A stretch of DNA of 64,000 nucleotides from JALZDI01 sp036259355 (GTDB lineage Bacteria > Actinomycetota > Actinomycetes > Propionibacteriales > Nocardioidaceae), in assembly GCA_036259355.1 (NCBI GenBank), contig DATABY010000090.1, positions 1 to 64,000 of the forward strand, read 5' to 3'. Both the position numbers and the translations under genes were made by a program. Positions 1 to 7,763 of the stretch are shown one piece after another (the first letter of the stretch is position 1; each line of letters begins with the position of its first letter). The notes beneath the pieces were generated by a model, which saw only the letters and a program-made list of their open reading frames with translations, made no database searches and was not told the origin of the DNA.

Positions 1-1
1 C

Positions 2-301
2 GCGCACACCGGCGTGCCCGAGGCCGAGCGCGAGTGGGTCCTGGCGCGGAGCCGGGCGCTGGTCGACGGACTGGCGGACCGGGGCTACGACGTGGTGGGC
101 TCGCTCGACGAGCTGCTGCCGGACTTCACCGGCGAACCGGACACCGATCCCGAGCCTCCTGCCGACGACGTCCTCGACTCCGCGGTGGACGCGCTCGCCG
201 TGCTGCTGACGGAGCGTCTCAGCACGCCCCGGGCGAGGGCAGCGGCGCGTGTGCGCCGCCTCGCGCGACGAGCACAGGCACATCTGCCCGCCCGCTCTTG
301 A
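2..301 (+). CDS. C-terminal part of an unidentified protein (5' end outside window)
   Basis: The frame is open from base 2, so this is the last ~99 residues of a longer protein. The visible part is acidic in the middle (an Asp/Pro/Glu-rich stretch) and ends in an Arg/Ala-rich helix-like tail. No catalytic motif, membrane segment or signal is visible. The phrase RGYDVVGSLDELLP faintly recalls the tail of actinobacterial sulfotransferase-like proteins, but that is a weak impression and I do not assign a function. It converges on hppA and shares a terminator with it. Confidence 0.6.
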   Translation, partial: AHTGVPEAEREWVLARSRALVDGLADRGYDVVGSLDELLPDFTGEPDTDPEPPADDVLDSAVDALAVLLTERLSTPRARAAARVRRLARRAQAHLPARS

Positions 302-317
302 GGTCGCAATGACGAGA

Positions 318-348
318 AAGGCCCGCCGGAGAACCTCCGGCGGGCCTT
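318..348. terminator. bidirectional hairpin terminator
   Basis: A perfect 14-bp inverted repeat (318-331 and 335-348) with a 3-nt loop lies 16 nt after both converging stop codons, those of the 5' partial gene and of hppA. There is no long T-tract, as is usual in high-GC actinobacteria. Confidence 0.85.
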
Positions 349-364
349 GCTCGGATGCACACCC

Positions 365-2746
365 TCAGCTGACGGGGACCTGCTCCGCCGGAGTCTCGTC
401 CACGTCGCCGATCGCGACCGAGCGCCGCTTCGAGATGTAGATCGCGGCCGCGATGATCAGCGCTGCGACGACGGCGATGGCGATGCGGACCGGGTCGTTC
501 GCGTCCTCGCCGATCGACAGGGCGATCACCGATGGGGCGATCAGCAGCGAGACCAGGTTCATCACCTTGATCAGCGGGTTGATGGCGGGGCCCGCGGTGT
601 CCTTGAACGGGTCGCCGACGGTGTCGCCGATGACCGTGGCCTCGTGCGCCAGCGAGCCCTTGCCGCCGTGGTAGCCGTCCTCCACGAGCTTCTTGGAGTT
701 GTCCCAGGCACCACCGGAGTTGGCCAGGAACACCGCCATCAGCGTGCCGGTGCCGATGGCGCCGGCGAGGTAGGAGCCCAGCGGCGCCGCGCCGAGACCG
801 AAGCCCACGGCGATCGGGGCGAGGATGGCCAGCAGACCCGGCGTCGCCAGCTCGCGCAGCGAGTCGCGGGTGCAGATGTCGACCACCTTGCCGTACTCGG
901 GACGCCCGGTGCCCTCCATGATCCCGGGGATGTCCCGGAACTGCCGGCGCACCTCGAAGACGACCGCACCGGCCGCCCGGCCGACCGCGTTGATGGCCAG
1001 GCCGGAGAAGAGGAACACCACGCTGGCGCCGATCAACAGCCCGACGAGGTTCTTGGGATCGGCGACGTTGAGCACACCGAACAGGTCCAGGAAGCTCGAG
1101 GCCGTCAGCTCGTCGGCCTGCACGTTCGCGTCCTGCACGGCACCCGACACGGCGTCGGTGAACGCGCCGAACAGCGCCGTGGCCGCCAGGACCGCGGTGG
1201 CGATCGCGATGCCCTTGGTGATCGCCTTCGTGGTGTTGCCGACCGCGTCGAGCTCGGTGAGGATCGCGGCGCCCTCCGCGTCGACGTCACCGGACATCTC
1301 GGCGATACCCTGCGCGTTGTCCGACACCGGGCCGAAGGTGTCCATCGCCACGATCACACCGACCGTGGTGAGCAGACCGCAGCCGGCCAGGGCCACCGCG
1401 AACAACGACACCACGATCGACCCGCCGCCGAGGAGGAACGCGCCGTAGACGGCCGCACCGATCACCAGCGCGGTGTAGACGGCGGACTCGAAGCCGACCG
1501 ACAGACCCGACAGGATCACGGTCGCAGGGCCGGTCAGAGCGGTCTTGCCGACGTCGCGGACCGGGCGGTGCTCAGTGCCGGTGAAGTAGCCGGTCAGCGC
1601 GAGGATGAGCGCGGCCAGCACGATACCGATGATGACCGCGACGGCGGCGATGATGCGCGGGTCGCCCGAGGTCGTGAGCTCCTGCTGGGTGATGCCGGAG
1701 AAGAGCTGCTCGAGCGCGCTGGTGCCGCCCCGTTCACCGCGCTCGAGGTCGTCGAAGCTGCCGGGCAGGTAGAGGAACGCCGCGGCCGTGCACAGCACCG
1801 CGGAGATCGCGGCCGAGATGTAGAACGCCCGGTTGATCGTCGTCAGGCCGCTCTCGGTCGGCCGTGGCCGGCACAGGTAGACGCCGATGATCGCGGTCAG
1901 CGCGCCGATCGCCGGCACGATCAACGGGAACACGAGGCCCTGGCTGCCGAAGGCGACGCTGCCGAGGATGAGCGCGGCGACCAGGGTGACGGCGTACGAC
2001 TCGAACAGGTCCGCCGCCATGCCGGCGCAGTCGCCGACGTTGTCGCCCACGTTGTCGGCGATGGTCGCCGCGTTGCGGGGGTCGTCCTCGGGGATGTTGT
2101 GCTCGACCTTGCCGACCAGGTCGGCACCGACGTCGGCGGCCTTGGTGAAGATGCCGCCGCCGACACGCATGAACATCGCCAGCAGCGCGGCGCCGAAGCC
2201 GAAGCCCTCCAGCACCGCCGGCGCGTCCGCCTTGTAGATCAGCACGACTATCGACGCGCCGAGCAGGCCGAACCCGACCGTGGCCATGCCCACGGTGCCA
2301 CCCGTACGGAATGCGATCCGCATCGCCGGGTCACGGCCCTGGTCCTGGGCGGCGGCCGCGACCCGCACGTTGGCGCGCACCGCGAGCCACATGCCGAGGT
2401 AGCCGATCATCGCGGAGAAGCCGGCGCCCACCAGGAAGAACAGCGACCGGCCGACGCGCACCCCAACGTCGCCGGGCAGCACGAACAGCAGCGCGAACGC
2501 CAGCACGGCGAACACCGCCAGCGTCTTGAACTGCCGGGTCAGGTAGGCCGACGCGCCCTCCTGCACCGCCTTCCCGATGGTTTTCATGTTCTCGGTACCT
2601 TCACCGGCAGCGAGTACCTCGCCACGGAAGACCACCGCCATCGCGATCGCGATCAGCGCGATCACGGCGACGACGATGACAAACGTGAGGTTGCTCCCGG
2701 ACAAAGACACATCCGCGCCGGTTGAGGCGAGGGTGAGCCCCGACAT
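365..2746 (-). CDS. hppA: membrane-bound proton-pumping inorganic pyrophosphatase
   Basis: Hydrolyses cytoplasmic pyrophosphate and uses the energy to pump protons across the membrane. The 793-residue protein is hydrophobic throughout (about 16 membrane segments). It carries the family motif DVGADLVGK (residues 205-213) followed by the Asp-rich DDPRNAATIADNVGDNVGD metal/pyrophosphate site (221-239). Near residue 505 it reads GNTTKAITKG. A Lys after GNTT is the diagnostic of potassium-independent, H+-translocating enzymes, whereas the potassium-dependent class has Ala there. The ATG start is preceded by AGGAGG, and a short GC palindrome (2763-2777) lies just upstream in the leader. Monocistronic, convergent with the partial gene at the left edge. 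Confidence 0.96.
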   Translation of the reverse strand: MSGLTLASTGADVSLSGSNLTFVIVVAVIALIAIAMAVVFRGEVLAAGEGTENMKTIGKAVQEGASAYLTRQFKTLAVFAVLAFALLFVLPGDVGVRVGRSLFFLVGAGFSAMIGYLGMWLAVRANVRVAAAAQDQGRDPAMRIAFRTGGTVGMATVGFGLLGASIVVLIYKADAPAVLEGFGFGAALLAMFMRVGGGIFTKAADVGADLVGKVEHNIPEDDPRNAATIADNVGDNVGDCAGMAADLFESYAVTLVAALILGSVAFGSQGLVFPLIVPAIGALTAIIGVYLCRPRPTESGLTTINRAFYISAAISAVLCTAAAFLYLPGSFDDLERGERGGTSALEQLFSGITQQELTTSGDPRIIAAVAVIIGIVLAALILALTGYFTGTEHRPVRDVGKTALTGPATVILSGLSVGFESAVYTALVIGAAVYGAFLLGGGSIVVSLFAVALAGCGLLTTVGVIVAMDTFGPVSDNAQGIAEMSGDVDAEGAAILTELDAVGNTTKAITKGIAIATAVLAATALFGAFTDAVSGAVQDANVQADELTASSFLDLFGVLNVADPKNLVGLLIGASVVFLFSGLAINAVGRAAGAVVFEVRRQFRDIPGIMEGTGRPEYGKVVDICTRDSLRELATPGLLAILAPIAVGFGLGAAPLGSYLAGAIGTGTLMAVFLANSGGAWDNSKKLVEDGYHGGKGSLAHEATVIGDTVGDPFKDTAGPAINPLIKVMNLVSLLIAPSVIALSIGEDANDPVRIAIAVVAALIIAAAIYISKRRSVAIGDVDETPAEQVPVS

Positions 2747-2879
2747 CCGTCCTCCTCTGGTGGGGGCCCATGGCCCCGGGTCAGCGACACCGTTCCGGCC
2801 CGTCCCAGGACCGGTCTATCAGCACAAAAAGAACGTGTTCGTGCGAGTCGGGGCGGAGTCTACTGACCAGTCGGGGCGG

Positions 2880-3320
2880 TCACTTCCCTGGGGCGGTGCC
2901 GCTCTCGGGTTTCCAGCGCATCGTGACCGAGGAGCCGTCCGGGCCGGAGGCGACGTCGACGTCGTCGATCAGGCCCTCGATGAGCGCAAGCCGGTCGAGG
3001 AGGACGTGCGCGACGTTCGGGGAGTCCTCGAGGGCCGGGTCGGCCGGCACCGGCACCTCGTGCCGGGCGGGAAGAGCCGCCGGCGTGCGCACGGTCACCC
3101 GCAGCCCCCCGGTGTCGTCGAACTCCAGCGACATCGGGGCGTCGCTGCCGGCGGCGCCGAGGGCGTCGATGGCCAGGCCACAGGCCTCACTGACGCCGAG
3201 CCGCACCTCGTCGAGCGCCTCGTCGCCGAGACCGGCCATCCGCGCCACGGCACTGGAGACCAGCCGGACGAGCCGGACGTGGGCGGGGTCCTGGCCTACC
3301 TGTAGTGCAACCGTGGCCAT
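2880..3320 (-). CDS. RsbW/SpoIIAB-like ATP-binding anti-sigma factor kinase
   Basis: A 146-residue protein of the HATPase_c_2 type. In partner-switching systems such proteins bind a sigma factor and phosphorylate a STAS antagonist. The N-terminal helix contains DEVRLGVSEACGLAIDAL (residues ~37-54), the N-box-like helix with Glu and an acidic/Ala pattern typical of RsbW. The C-terminal G-box is poorly conserved. It lies 7 nt downstream of the STAS gene on the same strand, so the two form an operon with the expected antagonist-then-kinase order. No sigma factor gene lies in the window. The nearest possible third component is the SpoIIE phosphatase at 7764-10157. Confidence 0.8.
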   Translation of the reverse strand: MATVALQVGQDPAHVRLVRLVSSAVARMAGLGDEALDEVRLGVSEACGLAIDALGAAGSDAPMSLEFDDTGGLRVTVRTPAALPARHEVPVPADPALEDSPNVAHVLLDRLALIEGLIDDVDVASGPDGSSVTMRWKPESGTAPGK

Positions 3321-3327
3321 ACGCCGG

Positions 3328-3672
3328 TCAGGCGGGGTTTTCTTTGACGGCGCTGTCCACCGTGTCGAAGATCGCGAAGACCTTGGTCAGTCCGGTGATC
3401 CGGAAGATCTTGAGCAGGCGCTCCTGGGTACAGACGAGCCGAAGGGAGCCGTCGTGCGCGCGTACCCTCTTCAGTCCCCCGACCAGCACGCCGAGCCCCG
3501 TTGAGTCGAGGAACTCGACGTCCTCCATGTCCACGACGAGGTGGTAGTTGCCACGGTTGACGAGGTCGACGATGCACTCACGCAACTTGGGCGCCGTGTA
3601 GACATCGATCTCGCCGCCGACCTCGATGACCGTGCAACCGCCTTGTTCACGGGTGTCCAGCGACAGGTCCAC
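3328..3672 (-). CDS. STAS-domain anti-sigma factor antagonist (RsbV/SpoIIAA type)
   Basis: A 114-residue single STAS domain. Family members are switched by phosphorylation of a conserved Ser: the unphosphorylated form sequesters the anti-sigma kinase. The phosphosite context VEFLDSTGLGVLVGG is intact (Ser57). I chose the GTG start at 3672 because AGGGAG lies 6-7 nt upstream and because the protein then starts VDLSLDTREQ like relatives. A longer open frame upstream has no family resemblance. It precedes the RsbW-like gene by 7 nt, and its promoter must lie in the 90-bp gap to the divergent helicase gene. Confidence 0.9.
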   Translation of the reverse strand: MDLSLDTREQGGCTVIEVGGEIDVYTAPKLRECIVDLVNRGNYHLVVDMEDVEFLDSTGLGVLVGGLKRVRAHDGSLRLVCTQERLLKIFRITGLTKVFAIFDTVDSAVKENPA

Positions 3673-3762
3673 CGAAGCTCCCTTCGTCGACACAGAGAAA
3701 CGTAGTCCCTCGCATTCAACCACGACCGTGCCGTCGAAGTTAGATGCAAGACTGGGACGGAG

Positions 3763-6159
3763 ATGACCACGTGTGACCCCGCCCCGCCGCTCCAGCCTAT
3801 GCCAGGCCCGGTGAAGCCCACCGTGCCAGGGCCTTCCGGGCCCGAGGCGGGCACGGTCATGCACCGTCTGGTCCAGGCCCCGGGGCGCGCGGAACGGCTC
3901 ACGCACCTCGAGCGGGTGCCCGCCCGCGACGCCCGCACCGCACCGTGGCCCGCATGGGTGCACCCCGCCGTCCGTGCGGCCTTCGAGGCGCGCGGGATCA
4001 CCGACCTGTGGTCGCACCAGGCGGAGGCCGCCGAGCACGCGCACGCCGGCCGGCACGTGGTGCTCTCCACCGGCACCGCCTCCGGCAAGTCGCTGGGCTA
4101 CCTGCTGCCCGCCCTCACCGCCCTGATGGCCCCGACCGGGTCCGGCAGCTCCACCACACGTGCGGCCACGACGCTGTACCTGTCACCGACCAAGGCCCTG
4201 GCGCAGGACCAGCTGGGGCTGCTGTGCGGGCTGGAGCTTCCCGGGCTGCGCGTGTCGACGTACGACGGCGACTGCGGTCGGGAGGAGCGCGACTGGGCGC
4301 GCGAGCACGCACAGTACGTGCTGACGAACCCGGACATGCTGCACCGCACACTGCTGGGGGGTCACGCACGGTGGGCAAAGTTCCTGTCCGCGCTCGAGTA
4401 CGTCGTCGTCGACGAGTGTCACCACTACCGGGGTGTGTTCGGCTCCCACGTCGCACAGGTGCTGCGGCGGCTGCGGCGGCTGTGCCGCCACTACGGTGCG
4501 GAGCCGACGTTCGTGCTGTCGTCGGCGACGGTCGCGGAGCCGGAGGTCGCCGCCACCCGCCTGGTCGGCGCGCCGGTCACGGCCGTCACCGACGACGGCT
4601 CGCCGCGCGGCGAGACGGCGCTGGCGTTGTGGGAGCCGCCGTTGACCCGGCTCACCGGCGAGAACGGCGCACCCGTCCGGCGTACCGCCACCGCGGAGGT
4701 CGCCGACCTGCTCGCCGACCTGGTCGTCGACGGTGTCCGCACGTTGGCGTTCGTGCGGTCGCGGCGCGGGTCGGAGACGGTGGCGATGACGACCCGGGAC
4801 CACCTGGCGCGCGTGGAGCCGGCGCTGGCGCGGCGGGTTGCGGCGTACCGCGGCGGCTACCTGCCCGAGGAGCGCCGCGAGCTGGAGCGCAGGCTCAAGA
4901 ACGGCTCGCTGCTGGCCATGTCGGCCACCAACGCGCTCGAGCTGGGCATCGACATCTCCGGGCTGGACGCCGTGCTGATGGCCGGCTTCCCCGGCACGCG
5001 CGCCGCGATGTGGCAGCAGGTCGGCCGCGCCGGGCGTGACCGGCAGGGAGCGGTCGGTGTGCTGGTGGCCCGCGACGACCCGCTGGACACCTATCTGGTG
5101 CACCATCCCGAGGCACTGCTGGGCCGACCGGTGGAGGCGACCGTCTTCGACCCGGGCAACCCGTACGTCCTCGGCCCACACCTGTGCGCTGCGGCCGCCG
5201 AGCTGCCGTTGACCGAGGACGACTTCGCCCTGTTCGGCGAGGGGGCCGAGGAGGCGGTGACCGCGCTGACCGACGCCGGGATGCTGCGACGTCGTCCCCG
5301 AGGATGGTTCTGGACGCGCCGCGACCGGGCCAGCGACCTGGCCGACATCCGCTCGACCGGGGGTACGCAGGTGCGGGTGGTCGAGGAGGGCACGGGGCGG
5401 ATGCTGGGCACCGTCGACGATGCCGCCAGCCACTCCACCGTGCACGCCGGTGCGGTCTACCTCCACCAGGGCGTGTCGTACCTGGTGCAGACCCTGGACC
5501 TGGAGGAGAGCGCCGCGCTGGTGCAGCGCGCCGACACCGACTACAGCACGACGGCCCGCGAGCAGACCGACATCCGGGTGCTGCAGACCGATCGTGAGCA
5601 GCGGTGGGGGGCGGCGCGGCTGTGCTTCGGGGCGGTGGAGGTGACCAGCCACGTCGTGGCGTTCCTGCGCCGGCGTCTGGGCAGCGGCGAGGTGCTGGGC
5701 GAGGAGCCGCTGGACCTGCCGCCCCGGACGCTGCGGACCAGGGGAGTGTGGTGGACCCTCACGCAGGAGCAGCTGGCCGCGACCGGCCTGCACCCCACCG
5801 AGGTGCCCGGTGCCGCGCATGCCGCCGAGCACGCCTCGATCGGGCTGCTGCCCCTGGTGGCCACCTGCGACCGCTGGGACATCGGCGGTGTCTCGACCGC
5901 CTTCCACCAGGACACCGGTGAGATGACGGTGTTCGTGTACGACGGTCACCCCGGGGGCGCGGGGTTCGCCGAGCGCGGGTTCACCGACGCGGTGGAGTGG
6001 CTGACCATGACACGCGACGCGATAGCGTCGTGCGACTGCGACGAAGGCTGTCCGTCGTGCGTACAGTCGCCCAAGTGCGGGAACGCGAACAACCCGCTGG
6101 ACAAGGGCGGTGCGGTGCGGGTGCTTGACGCGCTGCTGGCCGGGAAGGGATGCCAATGA
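3763..6159 (+). CDS. DEAD/DEAH-box helicase with C-terminal DUF1998 (MrfA/YprA/SftH type)
   Basis: An ATP-dependent 3'-5' helicase of the family that includes Bacillus MrfA, which acts in mitomycin lesion repair. The order is an N-terminal extension, a RecA-like domain with Walker A STGTASGKS (residues ~103-111), motif II VVVDECHH (~215), motif III SATVAEP, then the second RecA domain with VGRAGRDRQG. The C-terminal DUF1998 has a Cys cluster near residues 756-775 (CDCDEGCPSCVQSPKCG) that in this family binds zinc or iron-sulfur. Length (798 aa) is normal. The start ATG at 3763 follows GGGACGGAG. It corresponds by context to mycobacterial Rv3649. Its stop overlaps the start of the next gene. 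Confidence 0.93.
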   Translation: MTTCDPAPPLQPMPGPVKPTVPGPSGPEAGTVMHRLVQAPGRAERLTHLERVPARDARTAPWPAWVHPAVRAAFEARGITDLWSHQAEAAEHAHAGRHVVLSTGTASGKSLGYLLPALTALMAPTGSGSSTTRAATTLYLSPTKALAQDQLGLLCGLELPGLRVSTYDGDCGREERDWAREHAQYVLTNPDMLHRTLLGGHARWAKFLSALEYVVVDECHHYRGVFGSHVAQVLRRLRRLCRHYGAEPTFVLSSATVAEPEVAATRLVGAPVTAVTDDGSPRGETALALWEPPLTRLTGENGAPVRRTATAEVADLLADLVVDGVRTLAFVRSRRGSETVAMTTRDHLARVEPALARRVAAYRGGYLPEERRELERRLKNGSLLAMSATNALELGIDISGLDAVLMAGFPGTRAAMWQQVGRAGRDRQGAVGVLVARDDPLDTYLVHHPEALLGRPVEATVFDPGNPYVLGPHLCAAAAELPLTEDDFALFGEGAEEAVTALTDAGMLRRRPRGWFWTRRDRASDLADIRSTGGTQVRVVEEGTGRMLGTVDDAASHSTVHAGAVYLHQGVSYLVQTLDLEESAALVQRADTDYSTTAREQTDIRVLQTDREQRWGAARLCFGAVEVTSHVVAFLRRRLGSGEVLGEEPLDLPPRTLRTRGVWWTLTQEQLAATGLHPTEVPGAAHAAEHASIGLLPLVATCDRWDIGGVSTAFHQDTGEMTVFVYDGHPGGAGFAERGFTDAVEWLTMTRDAIASCDCDEGCPSCVQSPKCGNANNPLDKGGAVRVLDALLAGKGCQ

Positions 6160-6563
6160 CCGTCATCGGCGTGCTGCTGGTCCTCGTCGCGGCGCTGTTC
6201 CTCATCGTGGTGCTTCTGGGCGGCTCTGACGAGACGGTGCAGTTCGGTCTCGGGATCGGCAGCCTCGACCTCACCGCCACGGCGATCTTTCTGCTCGGGG
6301 CGGCGACGGTGCTGATCTTCGTCGCCGGGCTCGAGCTGCTGCGTTCGGGCCTGCGCCGCTCGTGGCGCCGTCGGCGTGAGCTGAAGCAGGCCCGCGCCGT
6401 CGTCGCCAAGCACGACAAGCACGCGCACCAGGCGGAAACCGGGCAGCGCACCGACGCGGGTGCCGACCGTGACGAGCGCACCGCGCCCGGTGCCCCCGCG
6501 CCGGAGTCCGAGTCCGGTCCGGCGACCGGATCCGACTCGGACAGCCGCGGCTCCACGCGCTAA
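6156..6563 (+). CDS. small membrane protein with two membrane segments and an acidic/polar tail
   Basis: Two hydrophobic segments (about residues 2-22 and 43-63) separated by a short outside loop, then a basic stretch (RRSWRRRRELKQ) and a disordered, charged tail of about 60 residues rich in Asp, Ser, Pro and Glu. The topology resembles LapA-domain or similar small integral membrane proteins. No function can be assigned. ATG 6156 gives an ATGA overlap with the helicase stop and has GAAGGGA just upstream; an ATG two codons earlier is possible. The 3' end overlaps the convergent TadE-like gene by 4 bp. Confidence 0.75.
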   Translation: MTVIGVLLVLVAALFLIVVLLGGSDETVQFGLGIGSLDLTATAIFLLGAATVLIFVAGLELLRSGLRRSWRRRRELKQARAVVAKHDKHAHQAETGQRTDAGADRDERTAPGAPAPESESGPATGSDSDSRGSTR

Positions 6564-6964
6564 CCCGCAGGCGCCGGGCCTGCACGTGCACGGGCCCGCA
6601 CCGTCGGCCGCAGCCCGAACGGCGCGCGGGCGGCCACGACGACGGTGACGGTGACGTCGGCACCCTCGCGAACGCACGCGGTGAGCCTGCCGCCGTTGCG
6701 CTCGGCGGTGACCACAGCCACCTCGCAGCCGCGCACCGGTGCCGAGGCCGCAGCCAGCGCGGCGAGGTCGGCCGCGGTCGTCGCGCGATGCTTGGCCGTC
6801 GCCAGTCCTGCGAAGCCGGCTGCCCCGAGCGCCACGGCCGTCAGGAGCACGACGACCGTCAGCACGTGGACGGTCGCGCTACCGCGTTGCGCGGCCCGGG
6901 TGCTCGCCCGACTGCTCGCCCGACTGCTCGCCCGGCTGCGTGACCGGTCACGGGACCGGGGCAT
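6560..6964 (-). CDS. Rv3654c-type TadE-like minor pilin protein
   Basis: A 134-residue protein of the actinobacterial Tad locus. After a basic, repetitive N-terminus (SRAS units) comes the prepilin-like sequence RGSATVHVLTVV, then one membrane helix (residues ~30-52) and TAADLAALAAA, typical of the Rv3654c family. The residue at +5 after the putative cleavage Gly is His rather than the Glu of true TadE/Flp pilins, so processing is uncertain. Its start overlaps the end of the upstream TadE gene by 17 bp, as expected for a coupled operon. Confidence 0.85.
   Translation of the reverse strand: MPRSRDRSRSRASSRASSRASTRAAQRGSATVHVLTVVVLLTAVALGAAGFAGLATAKHRATTAADLAALAAASAPVRGCEVAVVTAERNGGRLTACVREGADVTVTVVVAARAPFGLRPTVRARARAGPAPAG
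6901..6936. repeat. three 12-bp tandem repeat units
   Basis: Three near-identical 12-bp units (TGCTCGCCCGAC) at 6901, 6913 and 6925. On the minus strand they encode the repeated Ser-Arg-Ala-Ser at the N-terminus of the TadE-like protein. The unit keeps the reading frame, so copy number could vary without a frameshift. Confidence 0.85.
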
Positions 6965-7346
6965 CGTCGACCTCCACCGGTGTGGACGCGGTGGCCCGCA
7001 GGTCCAGCGCCGCGGCGGCGTCGAGAAGACCGCCCGGCGGAGTGGCGCGGTAGGTCACCTCCACCTCGACCATGCCGTCGGCCCGCCGCAGGTGCACCCG
7101 GGCCCCGTCCGGCGCCGACCGCAGCGCGAGCTCGGTCGCCACCTGCTCGGGCTCCGCGCGCGCCAGGGCCCGGGCCGCGTCGCGCGCGGCGTCGACGCAG
7201 GCCACCTGCGCAACCCCCACGCCGACCAGCCATGCCAACGCGCCCGCGACGAGCACCAGCGTGGGCAACAGCACCGCCATCTCGGCGGTGACCGACCCGG
7301 AGGGGCTACGTCGCCTGCACGGCGGCCAACCCGAGGTCTTGTGCAT
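6948..7346 (-). CDS. TadE-family pseudopilin
   Basis: A 132-residue minor pilin of the Tad/Flp system. The prepilin signature is GSVTAEMAVLLP: Gly17, then Glu22 at +5, followed by a ~25-residue hydrophobic helix. Downstream are VDAARDAARALAR and a short beta-rich tail. The start is the first ATG compatible with this short basic leader; longer upstream frames lack homology. It lies between the Flp pilin gene (62 bp upstream) and the Rv3654c-type gene, which it overlaps. Confidence 0.85.
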   Translation of the reverse strand: MHKTSGWPPCRRRSPSGSVTAEMAVLLPTLVLVAGALAWLVGVGVAQVACVDAARDAARALARAEPEQVATELALRSAPDGARVHLRRADGMVEVEVTYRATPPGGLLDAAAALDLRATASTPVEVDDAPVP

Positions 7347-7408
7347 GGGCAGTCCCCTCGCAGGGCCGGGCCCGGGATCGCGGTCACCGGACCCGGCCGC
7401 GCCCGTGG

Positions 7409-7582
7409 TCAGAAGAACTGTCCGATCGTGGCCTCGAAGAGCCCCCTCAGCAGGTCCTGGACCCAGGGCTCGTTCAGCAGCTTCACCAGGACGCCGGCGA
7501 AGCCGCAGCTCGCGACCGTGCCGACGGCGTACTCCGCGGTCGTCATCCCGCGCTCGTCGCGGGCCCTCCGCAGCTTCGACAT
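7409..7582 (-). CDS. Flp-type major pilin (DUF4244)
   Basis: A 57-residue prepilin. The sequence RGMTTAEYAVGT gives a Gly12 cleavage site followed by Met+1, Glu+5 and Tyr+6, the classic Flp pilin motif, then a hydrophobic helix to about residue 37 and a short tail ending in QFF. AAAGGTGG precedes the ATG. The equivalent mycobacterial gene is Rv3656c. The strong ribosome site and the 181-bp untranslated gap upstream suggest it can be transcribed separately from the preceding phosphatase gene, as is common for a major pilin. Confidence 0.92.
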   Translation of the reverse strand: MSKLRRARDERGMTTAEYAVGTVASCGFAGVLVKLLNEPWVQDLLRGLFEATIGQFF

Positions 7583-7763
7583 GAGTGCCACCTTTCGATG
7601 TGTGCCCCTGAGTGGGGCGGTGGGTTGTTGTCGAAGAGCCAAGCCGTTCCGCCGTCGCGCGGGCACTGCGGTGACCGGCGCTGGGGAAGGGTGACGCGTC
7701 GTGGGTGCCTGGGGACACAAACCGGCCCACCGTCGGGCCCATCGCAGGACGCAGCGGGTTGGG

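Noticed and set aside
347..2725. 792-codon open frame on the plus strand opposite hppA (and similar long antisense frames, for example 4183-6156 and 25630-27462)
   Set aside because: Composition is His/Arg/Asp-rich nonsense typical of antisense frames in high-GC coding DNA; the opposite strand has a clear conserved protein in each case.
6901..6936. CRISPR-like repeat
   Set aside because: Units are only 12 bp with no spacers and lie in a coding frame; simple tandem repeat.
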